Shown here one piece after another: positions 48,291-57,099 of a DNA stretch of 64,000 bases; within the stretch, counting starts at the first letter, position 1, and every line of letters begins with the position of its first letter. The notes beneath the pieces are model-generated. The model saw only the letters and a program-made list of their open reading frames with translations. It was not told the origin of the DNA and did not search any database. Both the position numbers and the translations under genes were made by a program. This stretch comes from Streptococcus timonensis (GTDB lineage: Bacteria; Bacillota; Bacilli; Lactobacillales; Streptococcaceae): positions 255,501-319,500 of the forward strand of contig NZ_FMIX01000004.1 in NCBI RefSeq assembly GCF_900095845.1, read 5' to 3'.

Positions 48291-50012
48291 ATGCATAGAA
48301 AAACAGTGATTGATTTTAGGGCTTTGGGCGAGAGATATACCTTTACCCAGCCTATTAAAGAGTTAAAAACCAGAGATTTAGCAGAAGTGACGGACTTGTT
48401 AGCACAAGTTGAAAGCTTTCAAGAGCAAGGCTATTATGTGGTAGGTTACGTTAGTTATGAAGCAGCACCTGCTTTTGAGGAGAAGTTAGCGGTTCACGAG
48501 GGTCCCTTGTTAGGTGAGTATTTGCTTTACTTCACTGTTCATAACAGTGTTGAAACATCCAGCATTCCTCTAGCTTATGAGGAGGTGGAGTTGCCATCAA
48601 ACTGGCTGGAAGTAACATCTGCTGAGGACTATGAAAAGGCTATTACCCAAATTAACTATCATTTAAGACAAGGGGATACTTATCAGGTCAATTATACTGT
48701 CCAACTCAAGCAGGAGTTGTCTGCCAATCCTTTTGCTATCTATAATCGTATGGTGGTGGAACAGGAAGCGGGATATAATGCTTACGTAGAGCATGATGAT
48801 ATGGCAGTGATTTCCATGAGTCCAGAACTCTTTTTTGAACAAAATGATCGTGAATTGATGACTCGTCCTATGAAGGGCACAACTAAACGTGGTTTGAATA
48901 ACGTTGACGACTTGAAAGAGGCAGCTTGGTTGGAACAGGATCCCAAAAATCGTTCAGAAAACATGATGATAGTGGACCTCTTGCGAAATGACATGAATCG
49001 TATTTCTGAGGTTGGTAGTGAGCATGTGGAGCGTTTATGCCAAGTGGAGCAGTATTCTACAGTGTGGCAGATGACTTCAACTATCAAGAGTCAGTTACGA
49101 CCAGATGTTGACCTAGTTGAAATCTTCCGTTCGCTCTTTCCATGTGGTTCCATCACAGGAGCTCCCAAGATAGCGACCATGGAAATTATCAAGAACTTGG
49201 AACCACAAGCTAGAGGAGTTTACTGTGGAACTGTTGGCCTCCTACTTCCCAATGGACGACGGATTTTCAATGTGGCTATTCGAACTATTCAACTGCATGG
49301 AGGGCAAGCCATCTATGGTGTCGGAGGTGGCATCACTTGGGATAGTACTTGGGAGTCAGAATACAGTGAAGTCCAGCAAAAAGCAGCGGTTCTTTATCGA
49401 AAACAGCCTTGTTTTCAGCTGATTACGACAGGGAAAATCAGCCAGAAAAAATTGCTCTTTGAAAAGCAACATCTAGAAAGATTGCAAAAGGCTAGTCGTT
49501 ATTTTGCCTTTCCATTTGACCAAGAAGTTTTGAGACAAAAAATAGAGAAGGAGTACCAGTCTTGTGACATCCGTCAAGATTATCGGATACGAATCAGTCT
49601 CAGCAAATCTGGAGAGATTGAAATTGAACGACAAGTATTGACACCACTTAGCTCTAGTTTTTGTCAGGCCAAGCTTTGTCTACAGGAAGCTGATTTGGAG
49701 CAGGTCTTTACTTACTTTAAGACGACACATCGACCACATTTTACAGTAGGAGAGCAGGAAATTATCTATCACACTGCTGATGGAAAATTGCTTGAAACCT
49801 CTATTGGGAATCTTGTCTTGAAAATGGATGGCAAGTTCTATACCCCACCTAGTACTCTTGGCATTTTACCAGGGATTTATCGCCAGTATTTACTTGAAAG
49901 CGGGCAGGTAGAAGAGAAGATCTTGACCGTAGAAGATTTGAAAGAATCAGAAGTTATTTATGGCTGTAATGCAGTTAGGGAATTGTATGAGTTGAGTTTG
50001 AGGAAGAAGTAA
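48291..50012 (+). CDS. pabB: aminodeoxychorismate synthase component I fused to aminodeoxychorismate lyase (PabB-PabC)
   Basis: A 573-residue fusion in folate synthesis. The N-terminal chorismate-binding domain (about 90-365) has QVNYTVQL, MTRPMKGTTKRG, FPCGSITGAPK and GVGGGITWDS. The C-terminal class IV aminotransferase-like domain (about 375-573) has the H-x-x-RL motif (QHLERL) and the probable PLP lysine in FKTTHR, consistent with a lyase forming p-aminobenzoate. No glutamine amidotransferase (PabA) gene is adjacent. No Shine-Dalgarno is present before the ATG, and the promoter -10 is almost touching it. Confidence 0.9.
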   Translation: MHRKTVIDFRALGERYTFTQPIKELKTRDLAEVTDLLAQVESFQEQGYYVVGYVSYEAAPAFEEKLAVHEGPLLGEYLLYFTVHNSVETSSIPLAYEEVELPSNWLEVTSAEDYEKAITQINYHLRQGDTYQVNYTVQLKQELSANPFAIYNRMVVEQEAGYNAYVEHDDMAVISMSPELFFEQNDRELMTRPMKGTTKRGLNNVDDLKEAAWLEQDPKNRSENMMIVDLLRNDMNRISEVGSEHVERLCQVEQYSTVWQMTSTIKSQLRPDVDLVEIFRSLFPCGSITGAPKIATMEIIKNLEPQARGVYCGTVGLLLPNGRRIFNVAIRTIQLHGGQAIYGVGGGITWDSTWESEYSEVQQKAAVLYRKQPCFQLITTGKISQKKLLFEKQHLERLQKASRYFAFPFDQEVLRQKIEKEYQSCDIRQDYRIRISLSKSGEIEIERQVLTPLSSSFCQAKLCLQEADLEQVFTYFKTTHRPHFTVGEQEIIYHTADGKLLETSIGNLVLKMDGKFYTPPSTLGILPGIYRQYLLESGQVEEKILTVEDLKESEVIYGCNAVRELYELSLRKK

Positions 50013-50031
50013 ACGAAACTAATATTTTTAC

Positions 50032-50187
50032 ATGGATAAGCCTAATCTCAGTTCAATGAAAGCTATTCAAGAACTGATGCCAAATTCCCAGTTCCAGATT
50101 ATCCCTGACGGCCCTCATATCTTGAATAGGGCAAAACCAAAAGAGTTTGCAGAAATGACTAGAAGTTTTCTTGAATTGCTGAAATAA
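50032..50187 (+). pseudogene. remnant of an alpha/beta hydrolase gene
   Basis: A 51-residue open frame starting MDKPNLSSMKAIQELM and containing FQIIPDGPHILNRAKP. It reads like the C-terminal end of an alpha/beta hydrolase, where GPH supplies the catalytic histidine of the triad. The nucleophile and core are missing upstream, where pabB ends only 19 bp away, so it is a truncated relic. There is no ribosome site. Confidence 0.55.
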
Positions 50188-50199
50188 GTTTGATAAAAT
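50171..50199 (+). promoter_or_regulatory. promoter of the Excalibur/repeat protein gene
   Basis: The -35 TTGAAT (50171-50176) and extended -10 TGATAAAAT (-10 at 50194-50199) are 17 bp apart. The -35 lies inside the 3' end of the hydrolase remnant. Confidence 0.6.
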
Positions 50200-50236
50200 A
50201 ATATGGAAGTTGATATTATAATTTTAGGAGAAAATC

Positions 50237-51064
50237 ATGAACAAACGTCATTTATTAAAACTAGGCCTAGCTTCTTTACCTGCTCTAGTTTTGTTTTTAC
50301 ATCCAGTTGTGGCAGATGAAAGTGTTCATTTTTCAAGCTGTAAGGAAGCTTGGGAGAATGGTTATGCAGATATTCATAAGGGAGAACCAGGGTATTCTGC
50401 TACTCTAGATAAGGATCATGATGGGATTGCCTGTGAATCTAAGAATGCGCCTAAGGGTGTTTTAAAAGAGAAAAAGTCGAGTACATCTCAAGCTAACACC
50501 AATGTAGCACCTGATAGTGTAGCAGCTGAAAGTGGCTGGGTTCGTCAGAATGGATCTTGGTACTATTTTTCTGAAAATGGGAAACCAGTAACAAATACTT
50601 GGCAGGGTGCATACTATCTCAAGTCAGATGGAAGAATGGCTGAGAACGAGTGGGTATACGATAACTATTACCAAGCCTGGTATTACCTCAAATCAGATGG
50701 TTCATATGCGCGCAATACTTGGCAAGGAAGTTACTATCTCAAATCAGATGGTAAGATGGCTCAGGGTGAATGGATTTATGATTCTTACTACAAAGCCTGG
50801 TATTACCTCAAATCAGATGGTTCATATGCGCATAATACTTGGCAAGGTGTATACTACCTTAAATCAAATGGTAAAATGGCTCAGAGTGAATGGGTTTATG
50901 ACTATGCTTATCAATCTTGGTACTACTTAAAATCAGATGGTTCTTATGCTCGTAATGCTTGGCAAGGAAACTACTATCTCAAATCAGATGGTAAAATGGC
51001 AAAAAGTGAGCGAGTGGATGGCGGACGCTATTATGTAGATGCTTCTGGTTTGTGGAAACCATAG
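50237..51064 (+). CDS. secreted Excalibur-domain protein with cell-wall/choline-binding-type repeats
   Basis: A 275-residue secreted protein with a signal peptide (1-30, cut near VVA-DES), an Excalibur calcium-binding-like domain (about 31-67, with FSSCKEAWENGYA and DKDHDGIACE) and a Ser/Ala linker. Repeats of about 40 residues follow (WYYLKSDGSYARNTWQG and YYLKSDGKMAQ.EW.YD). The aromatic/Gly spacing is that of CW-binding/choline-binding modules, though the canonical TGW is replaced by NTWQG. It probably binds teichoic-acid choline at the wall. TTAGGAG precedes the start. Confidence 0.82.
   Translation: MNKRHLLKLGLASLPALVLFLHPVVADESVHFSSCKEAWENGYADIHKGEPGYSATLDKDHDGIACESKNAPKGVLKEKKSSTSQANTNVAPDSVAAESGWVRQNGSWYYFSENGKPVTNTWQGAYYLKSDGRMAENEWVYDNYYQAWYYLKSDGSYARNTWQGSYYLKSDGKMAQGEWIYDSYYKAWYYLKSDGSYAHNTWQGVYYLKSNGKMAQSEWVYDYAYQSWYYLKSDGSYARNAWQGNYYLKSDGKMAKSERVDGGRYYVDASGLWKP
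50597..51000 (+). repeat. 120-bp tandem repeats in the Excalibur protein gene
   Basis: About three and a half in-frame copies of a 120-bp unit (40 residues) run in exact register, differing mainly at a few positions around the EW.YD..Y segment. This points to recent amplification or homogenisation. Confidence 0.85.
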
Positions 51065-51089
51065 AACATAAAAAATTCTGGAAAGTCAA

Positions 51090-51127
51090 TGCAAACCTTT
51101 GCACTGATTGGCAGTTTTTGTTATACT
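51090..51127 (+). promoter_or_regulatory. glucokinase promoter with near-cre operator
   Basis: The -35 TTGCAC (51099-51104) and extended -10 TGTTATACT (-10 at 51122-51127) are 17 bp apart. TGCAAACCTTTGCA (51090-51103) is a 14-bp inverted repeat (6-bp arms around CC) fitting the CcpA cre consensus at every defined position but one, with CC in place of the central CG. It overlaps the -35. Confidence 0.65.
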
Positions 51128-51167
51128 AGAACTGTAAGCATTTTCAATTAAAGATAAGGAGAAAAAA

Positions 51168-52127
51168 ATGAGTCAAAAGATTATTGGGATTGACCTTGGT
51201 GGAACTTCTGTCAAGTTTGCAATTTTAACTCAAGAAGGAGAAATTCAAGAAAAATGGTCTATTAAGACTAACATTTTGGATGAAGGAAGCCATATCGTAG
51301 ACGATATGATTGAATCTATTCAACATCGTTTTGAATTGCTTGGACTGTCTGCAGCAGATTTCCAAGGGATTGGTATGGGTTCACCTGGTGTGGTTGATCG
51401 TGAAAAGGGAACTGTTATCGGTGCCTATAACCTCAACTGGAAAACTCTTCAACCAATCAAAGAAAAGATGGAAAAAGCCTTGGGTATTCCATTCTTTATC
51501 GACAATGACGCTAACGTAGCTGCTCTTGGTGAGCGTTGGATGGGTGCTGGTGAAAACCAACCAGACGTTGTCTTTATGACTCTGGGTACAGGTGTTGGTG
51601 GCGGTATCGTGGCAGAAGGCAAATTGCTTCACGGTGTTGCAGGTGCTGCAGGTGAACTTGGACATATCACAGTTGACTTTGACCAACCAATCCCATGTAC
51701 TTGTGGTAAAAAAGGCTGTCTTGAGACAGTGGCTTCTGCAACAGGGATTGTCAACTTGACTCGCCGTTACGCGGATGAATATGAAGGCGATGCGGCCTTG
51801 AAACGCTTGATCGACGACGGTGAAGAAGTAACTGCTAAAACTGTTTTTGATTTGGCAAAAGAAGGGGACGACCTCGCTTTGATCGTTTACCGTAACTTCT
51901 CACGCTACTTGGGTATTGCATGTGCTAACATTGGTTCCATCCTAAACCCATCAACGATTGTTATCGGTGGTGGTGTATCAGCTGCAGGAGACTTCCTTCT
52001 CCAAGGCGTGCAAAAAGTTTATGATGAAAATACCTTCCCACAAGTTCGCACAACAACTAAGCTGGCTCTTGCGACTCTAGGAAATGATGCTGGAGTTATC
52101 GGAGCAGCATCACTTGTATTGCAATAA
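51168..52127 (+). CDS. gki: glucokinase, ROK family
   Basis: A 319-residue sugar kinase. The N-terminal phosphate loop is DLGGTSVKFAIL (about 7-18), the ROK zinc motif CTCGKKGCLE lies around 181-190, and FIDNDANVAALGE holds the catalytic aspartate. It phosphorylates intracellular glucose, for instance that released by the maltodextrin enzymes in this window. TAAGGAG precedes the ATG. It is monocistronic, with thyA following under its own -10. Confidence 0.95.
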   Translation: MSQKIIGIDLGGTSVKFAILTQEGEIQEKWSIKTNILDEGSHIVDDMIESIQHRFELLGLSAADFQGIGMGSPGVVDREKGTVIGAYNLNWKTLQPIKEKMEKALGIPFFIDNDANVAALGERWMGAGENQPDVVFMTLGTGVGGGIVAEGKLLHGVAGAAGELGHITVDFDQPIPCTCGKKGCLETVASATGIVNLTRRYADEYEGDAALKRLIDDGEEVTAKTVFDLAKEGDDLALIVYRNFSRYLGIACANIGSILNPSTIVIGGGVSAAGDFLLQGVQKVYDENTFPQVRTTTKLALATLGNDAGVIGAASLVLQ

Positions 52128-52138
52128 GAAGCAAAAGA

Positions 52139-52188
52139 AGGAGAAAATCACTATCTTGAAGCGAGTGATTTTCCTCCTTTCTTTTTTT
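52139..52188 (+). terminator. terminator after glucokinase
   Basis: GGAGAAAATCACT (52140-52152) pairs with AGTGATTTTCCTCC (52164-52177) with one bulge, followed by a T-run. Confidence 0.82.
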
Positions 52189-52189
52189 A

Positions 52190-52198
52190 TGCTATACT
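52190..52198 (+). promoter_or_regulatory. extended -10 promoter of thyA
   Basis: TGCTATACT is an extended -10 element 29 nt before thyA, overlapping the tail of the glucokinase terminator. Confidence 0.5.
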
Positions 52199-52227
52199 AG
52201 TTAAGACAATAATTGAGGTGAGAGTAA

Positions 52228-53067
52228 ATGACAAAAGCAGATAAGATTTTTAAAGAAAATATTGAGCGAATTCTCAATGAAGGAGTCTTTTCAGAACAAG
52301 CTCGTCCCAAGTATAAGGACGGAACAGTGGCTAACTCCAAGTACATCACAGGTGCTTTTGCGGAGTATGATTTGTCCAAGGGTGAATTTCCCATCACAAC
52401 CCTACGTCCAATTGCTATCAAATCAGCTATCAAGGAAGTTCTTTGGATCTACCAAGACCAGTCCAATAGCCTAGAGGTTCTAAATGATAAGTACAATGTT
52501 CACTACTGGAATGACTGGGAAGTAGGAGATACAGGAACAATTGGTGAGCGTTACGGGGCTGTTGTTAAGAAGCATGACATCATTAACAAGATTCTCAAAC
52601 AGTTGGAAACTAATCCTTGGAATCGTCGCAATATCATCTCTCTCTGGGATTACCAAGCTTTTGAGGAAACAGACGGCCTTCTTCCATGTGCCTTCCAGAC
52701 CATGTTTGATGTCCGTCGAGTAGATGGGGAAATTTACCTGGATGCAACCTTGACCCAGCGTTCTAATGATATGCTGGTGGCCCACCATATCAATGCCATG
52801 CAGTATGTAGCTCTTCAAATGATGATTGCCAAACATTTTGGTTGGAAAGTTGGAAAATTCTTCTATTTTATCAATAACCTTCACATCTATGATAATCAAT
52901 TTGAACAAGCTCAGGAATTGCTCCGTCGTCAACCTTCAAATTGCCAACCACGTTTAGTCTTGAATGTACCAGATAAGACAAACTTTTTTGATATTAAAGC
53001 AGAGGATTTTGAGTTGGTTGACTATGATCCTGTGAAACCGCAATTGAAGTTTGATTTGGCTATTTAA
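52228..53067 (+). CDS. thyA: thymidylate synthase
   Basis: A 279-residue enzyme methylating dUMP to dTMP with methylene-tetrahydrofolate. The nucleophilic cysteine is in [12 protein letters not shown] (about residue 152), the dUMP-binding region is TQRSNDM, and the Y-x-H motif is in NNLHIYDNQ. It is full length for the streptococcal form. GAGGTGAG precedes the start. Confidence 0.96.
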   Translation: MTKADKIFKENIERILNEGVFSEQARPKYKDGTVANSKYITGAFAEYDLSKGEFPITTLRPIAIKSAIKEVLWIYQDQSNSLEVLNDKYNVHYWNDWEVGDTGTIGERYGAVVKKHDIINKILKQLETNPWNRRNIISLWDYQAFEETDGLLPCAFQTMFDVRRVDGEIYLDATLTQRSNDMLVAHHINAMQYVALQMMIAKHFGWKVGKFFYFINNLHIYDNQFEQAQELLRRQPSNCQPRLVLNVPDKTNFFDIKAEDFELVDYDPVKPQLKFDLAI

Positions 53068-53073
53068 TAACAT

Positions 53074-53106
53074 AAAAAGAAGTTGGAATTTCCAACTTCT
53101 TTTTTA
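53074..53106. terminator. bidirectional terminator between thyA and DUF3042 gene
   Basis: AAAAAGAAGTTGGAA and its complement TTCCAACTTCTTTTT (53074-53104) form a near-perfect palindrome serving both converging genes. Confidence 0.88.
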
Positions 53107-53110
53107 TTAA

Positions 53111-53281
53111 TTAGCGTGATACACGACGGCGAGCTGCTTTTTTACGATTTTCTTCGATGAAAGCTGCTTTTTGTTCTTCTGGTTCAATCACTTTCTTTTT
53201 AACTGCATAAACTGCACCTGCAACAGCAGCAACAGTTCCTGCGACACCTGTTACGAGACCTTTAGCAAAACCTTTAGCCAT
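53111..53281 (-). CDS. DUF3042 family small protein
   Basis: A 56-residue protein read on the minus strand (MAKGFAKGLVTGVAGTVAAV, then a Lys/Glu/Arg-rich tail ending AARRRVSR). It has one Ala/Gly/Val-rich hydrophobic segment (about 7-27), so a single-pass membrane or membrane-associated peptide with a positively charged cytoplasmic tail is likely. A strong AAAGGAGGAAG site lies before the ATG. It matches the DUF3042 family of lactic acid bacteria; function unknown. It converges on thyA and is divergent from miaA. Confidence 0.88.
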   Translation of the reverse strand: MAKGFAKGLVTGVAGTVAAVAGAVYAVKKKVIEPEEQKAAFIEENRKKAARRRVSR

Positions 53282-53355
53282 TAGTCTTCCTCCTTTAATT
53301 TATATATCAGGCAGAATTAGCTAGAAATATAGCATTTTTCTGACTGTGCTTTTTG

Positions 53356-53364
53356 TGATATAAT
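53356..53364 (+). promoter_or_regulatory. extended -10 promoter of the miaA operon
   Basis: TGATATAAT is an extended -10 element 40 nt before the miaA start at 53404. Confidence 0.55.
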
Positions 53365-53403
53365 AATAGTAACGAAAAAATGGGAATTTTTCAAGGAAAA
53401 ACG

Positions 53404-54288
53404 ATGAAAAGCAAAATAATTGTGATTGTTGGCCCAACAGCTGTTGGAAAGACTGCCCTAGCCATTGAAGTTGCTAAGCGTTTCAATGGTGAAGTAGTCA
53501 GTGGGGATAGCCAACAAGTATACCGAGGCCTGGATATTGGAACAGCTAAGGCAAGTCCGGAGGAGCAGGCAACTATTCCTCATCACTTGATTGATGTGAG
53601 AGATGTAACCGAGTCATACTCGGCTTTTGATTTTGTTTCAGAAGCAAAGGAAGCCATCGAGGATATTCAAAATCGTGGTAAGCTTGCTATTATCGCTGGT
53701 GGAACAGGACTTTATATTCAGAGCCTACTAGAGGGATATCATCTAGGTGGAGAGACACCACACGAGGATATTTTAGCCTACCGAGCTAGCTTAGAACCTG
53801 TTTCAGATGAGGAGTTAGCCCATCTGGTGGAACAAGCAGGTCTTGAAATTCCCCAGTTTAATCGTCGTCGTGCTATGCGTGCCTTGGAAATTGCCCATTT
53901 TGGTCAAGATTTGGAAAATCAAGAAAGTTTATATGATCCGCTGATTATTTGCTTGGATGATGAGCGTAGTCAGCTTTATGAGCGTATCAATCACAGAGTG
54001 GACCTGATGTTTGAAGCTGGACTTCTAGACGAAGCCAAGTGGTTGTTTGACCATTATCCAGATGTGCAGGCTGCTAAAGGGATAGGTTACAAGGAACTTT
54101 TCCCCTATTTTCGATTAGAGCAGAGTTTGGAGGAGGCTAGGGATAGTCTCAAGCAAGCGACTCGCCGATTTGCCAAGCGCCAGCTAACCTGGTTCCGCAA
54201 TCGCATGCAGGTGACCTTTTATCAGATAGGAGAATCTGGTGTGAAAGAGCGTATTTTAAGCCAGATTGAGGAGTTTTTAAATGATTGA
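53404..54288 (+). CDS. miaA: tRNA dimethylallyltransferase
   Basis: A 294-residue enzyme adding a dimethylallyl group to A37 of tRNAs reading U-starting codons. The P-loop is GPTAVGKT (about 9-16), with [17 protein letters not shown], the [12 protein letters not shown] region and a C-terminal RQLTWFRN. The start at 53404 is chosen over 53380 for the CAAGGAAA ribosome site and usual length. It overlaps hflX by 8 bp, the first link of a tightly packed five-gene run. Confidence 0.95.
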   Translation: MKSKIIVIVGPTAVGKTALAIEVAKRFNGEVVSGDSQQVYRGLDIGTAKASPEEQATIPHHLIDVRDVTESYSAFDFVSEAKEAIEDIQNRGKLAIIAGGTGLYIQSLLEGYHLGGETPHEDILAYRASLEPVSDEELAHLVEQAGLEIPQFNRRRAMRALEIAHFGQDLENQESLYDPLIICLDDERSQLYERINHRVDLMFEAGLLDEAKWLFDHYPDVQAAKGIGYKELFPYFRLEQSLEEARDSLKQATRRFAKRQLTWFRNRMQVTFYQIGESGVKERILSQIEEFLND

Positions 54289-55519
54289 AACGGAGAAAAA
54301 AGAGGAGCGAGTCCTGCTCATTGGTGTTGAACTCCAGGGCATGGATAATTTTGACCTCTCTATGGAAGAGCTAGCTAGTCTGGCTAAGACAGCTGGAGCA
54401 GTTGTGGTAGATAGCTACAGACAAAAACGAGAAAAATACGACTCTAAGACCTTTGTCGGCTCTGGTAAGTTGGAAGAAATTGCTCAAATGGTGGACGCAG
54501 AAGAAATCACGACTGTCATCGTCAATAACCGTCTGACACCTCGACAAAATGTCAATTTAGAGGAAGTCTTAGGTGTCAAGGTCATTGACCGTATGCAGTT
54601 GATTTTGGATATCTTTGCCATGCGAGCTCGAAGCCATGAAGGCAAACTCCAAGTGCATCTAGCTCAGCTCAAATACCTCTTGCCTCGTTTGGTTGGTCAG
54701 GGTATTATGCTCAGTCGTCAGGCAGGGGGAATTGGTTCCCGTGGTCCAGGTGAAAGTCAGCTGGAGCTTAACCGTCGTAGTGTTCGCAACCAGATTACAG
54801 ATATCGAACGTCAACTCAAGGTGGTTGAGAAAAACCGAGCGACAGTTCGGGAAAAACGTTTGGAGTCAAGTACCTTTAAGATTGGTTTGATTGGTTACAC
54901 AAATGCTGGGAAGTCAACTATTATGAATACTTTGACCAGCAAGACCCAGTATGAAGCAGATGAGCTTTTTGCAACTCTAGATGCAACAACTAAAAGCATC
55001 CATCTGGGGGGCAATCTACAGGTAACTTTGACAGATACCGTTGGATTTATCCAAGACCTACCGACAGAGTTGGTGTTGAGTTTTAAATCAACCTTGGAAG
55101 AAAGCAAGCATGTAGATCTCCTGGTCCATGTCATCGATGCCAGCAATCCTTATCATGAGGAACATGAAAAAACAGTCCTCTCTATCATGAAAGACTTGGA
55201 CATGGAGGATATTCCTCGCTTAACCCTTTATAATAAAGCAGATTTGGTGGAGAACTTTACGCCTACTCAAACGCCATATGCATTGATTTCTGCTAAGTCT
55301 AAGGATAGTCGCGAACAGTTGCAGGCTTTATTGCTGGATAAGATTAAGGAAATTTTTGGACCCTTTACTCTGCGCGTGCCGTTTTCTAAATCTTACAAGA
55401 TTCATGATTTAGAAAGTGTTGCGATTCTAGAAGAACGTGACTACCAAGATGATGGAGAAGTCATCAGAGGCTACATTTCTGAGAAAAATAAATGGAGATT
55501 AGAAGAATTTTATGACTGA
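54281..55519 (+). CDS. hflX: ribosome-associated GTPase HflX
   Basis: A 412-residue GTPase. The N-terminal HflX domain includes [10 protein letters not shown], followed by a glycine-rich linker ([18 protein letters not shown]) and a coiled segment. The G domain has GYTNAGKST (G1), DTVGFI (G3) and NKAD (G4). HflX splits stalled ribosomes in other bacteria. It overlaps miaA and the next gene by 8 bp each. Confidence 0.95.
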   Translation: MIETEKKEERVLLIGVELQGMDNFDLSMEELASLAKTAGAVVVDSYRQKREKYDSKTFVGSGKLEEIAQMVDAEEITTVIVNNRLTPRQNVNLEEVLGVKVIDRMQLILDIFAMRARSHEGKLQVHLAQLKYLLPRLVGQGIMLSRQAGGIGSRGPGESQLELNRRSVRNQITDIERQLKVVEKNRATVREKRLESSTFKIGLIGYTNAGKSTIMNTLTSKTQYEADELFATLDATTKSIHLGGNLQVTLTDTVGFIQDLPTELVLSFKSTLEESKHVDLLVHVIDASNPYHEEHEKTVLSIMKDLDMEDIPRLTLYNKADLVENFTPTQTPYALISAKSKDSREQLQALLLDKIKEIFGPFTLRVPFSKSYKIHDLESVAILEERDYQDDGEVIRGYISEKNKWRLEEFYD

Positions 55520-56135
55520 TATCAAAACGTTAGCTCTCAAATATGGTGGCTATACAAGTCTAGACAAGGTATATCTGGACCAATTTTTAGCTGGTAGGTC
55601 TGAAGAGGAGCAACTAGCTCTCATTACACCTCCACCCAGCGTAGTGAATGCCTACTTTGCCGAGCTCTACCAAAAAAAGAGCCCAGAGGCTGCGACCGAT
55701 TATTTTGCAGAAGTCAGCCAAGAACTAAATCTTTACAATGTTGAACCAAGTTTCACGGAAGAAAGCAAGCCCTTTATTCGCCTCAATCTATCTGGTAAAT
55801 CCTTTGGATTTTGCTACGAAAAAGAAGGACTAGGTCGAATTTTCTCAGAGAACGAGGAAACAATTACGGATGAATTACTTTTTGAGATTGCGCAAATTTT
55901 TCCCCATCAGCTAGTTTTTGTGGAGTCTGGTAAGATTTACATGAAGGCGATTGGAGAAGAGGATGTTGTTAACGTGGAAAATCTCACAGCCTTGACAGAT
56001 CTGGAAAGTTTGGCAGATGGTCGTAAGCGTCTCAAAGGTTATAGCCAAGAGGATTTACTGCAAGAAGCTAGAGCTTTTTCTGGCAAGTTTTATTATCGCT
56101 CAGAAAATCGCACTGCTATGTTATATATTGATTAA
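55512..56135 (+). CDS. conserved hypothetical protein
   Basis: A 207-residue acidic cytoplasmic protein without membrane segments or recognised catalytic motifs. Some streptococcal genomes label orthologues in this position as cystathionine beta-lyase-like, but no PLP lysine motif is visible, so that name is not supported. It is translationally coupled to hflX (8-bp overlap) and precedes rnz by 14 bp. Function unknown. Confidence 0.8.
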   Translation: MTDIKTLALKYGGYTSLDKVYLDQFLAGRSEEEQLALITPPPSVVNAYFAELYQKKSPEAATDYFAEVSQELNLYNVEPSFTEESKPFIRLNLSGKSFGFCYEKEGLGRIFSENEETITDELLFEIAQIFPHQLVFVESGKIYMKAIGEEDVVNVENLTALTDLESLADGRKRLKGYSQEDLLQEARAFSGKFYYRSENRTAMLYID

Positions 56136-56149
56136 TTAGAAAGTATCGA

Positions 56150-57079
56150 ATGGATATTCAATTTTTAGGAACGGGGGCTGGTCAGCCCTCTAAAGCCCGC
56201 AACGTTTCAAGTCTCGCCCTGAAACTCTTGGACGAGATTAACGAAGTCTGGCTCTTTGACTGTGGAGAAGGGACGCAAAATCGCATTCTGGAAACCACGA
56301 TTCGACCACGAAAGATCAGCAAAATCTTTATCACCCACTTACATGGAGACCATATCTTTGGATTGCCTGGTTTTCTCTCTAGTCGTGCCTTTCAAGCCAA
56401 TGAAGAACAGACAGATTTGGAAATCTATGGTCCCCAAGGCATCAAATCTTTTGTCTTGACCAGTCTACGAGTGTCAGGTTCACGCCTGCCCTATAAGATT
56501 CATTTCCATGAATTTGACCAAGCTTCTCTAGGGAAAATTCTTGAAACCGATAAATTCACGGTGTATGCGGAAGAGTTGGATCACACTATTTTCTGTGTCG
56601 GCTACCGTGTCATGCAAAAGGACCTAGAAGGCACTCTGGATGCTCAAAAACTCAAGGCTGCCGGCGTACCATTTGGACCGCTTTTTGGTAAAATCAAAAA
56701 CGGGCAGGATGTAGTCCTAGAAGACGGCACCGAGATTAAGGCAGCAGACTATATCTCAGCCCCACGCCCTGGTAAGATTATCACTATCTTAGGTGACACT
56801 CGAAAAACCAATGCCAGTGTGCGTCTGGCTGTTAATGCAGATGTCCTTGTCCATGAATCCACTTATGGTAAAGGTGATGAGAAAATTGCCCGCAATCATG
56901 GCCACTCAACCAATATGCAGGCTGCTCAAATTGCAGTAGAAGCGGGAGCTAAGCGACTCTTGCTTAACCATATTAGCGCCCGTTTCCTTTCAAAAGATAT
57001 CAGCCAGCTTAAGAAAGATGCTGCAACGATTTTTGAAAATGTCCATGTGGTTAAAGACCTTGAAGAAGTGGAAATCTAG
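56150..57079 (+). CDS. rnz: ribonuclease Z
   Basis: A 309-residue zinc phosphodiesterase that trims tRNA 3' ends. The metallo-beta-lactamase signature is [14 protein letters not shown] (about 61-74). Further ligands include the aspartate in GDTR and the histidine in NHGHSTN region. Its length is that of the bacterial short form. The Shine-Dalgarno (AGAAAG) is weak, consistent with coupling to the gene 14 bp upstream. Confidence 0.95.
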   Translation: MDIQFLGTGAGQPSKARNVSSLALKLLDEINEVWLFDCGEGTQNRILETTIRPRKISKIFITHLHGDHIFGLPGFLSSRAFQANEEQTDLEIYGPQGIKSFVLTSLRVSGSRLPYKIHFHEFDQASLGKILETDKFTVYAEELDHTIFCVGYRVMQKDLEGTLDAQKLKAAGVPFGPLFGKIKNGQDVVLEDGTEIKAADYISAPRPGKIITILGDTRKTNASVRLAVNADVLVHESTYGKGDEKIARNHGHSTNMQAAQIAVEAGAKRLLLNHISARFLSKDISQLKKDAATIFENVHVVKDLEEVEI

Positions 57080-57099
57080 TTTCTAGAGAAAGGAGAATC

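Noticed and set aside
50597..51000. 120-bp repeats as a mobile or CRISPR-like element
   Set aside because: They are in-frame coding repeats of a wall-binding module inside one open frame.
52480..52932. Antisense open frame of 150 codons inside thyA
   Set aside because: It is fully contained in a certain thymidylate synthase gene with no independent support.
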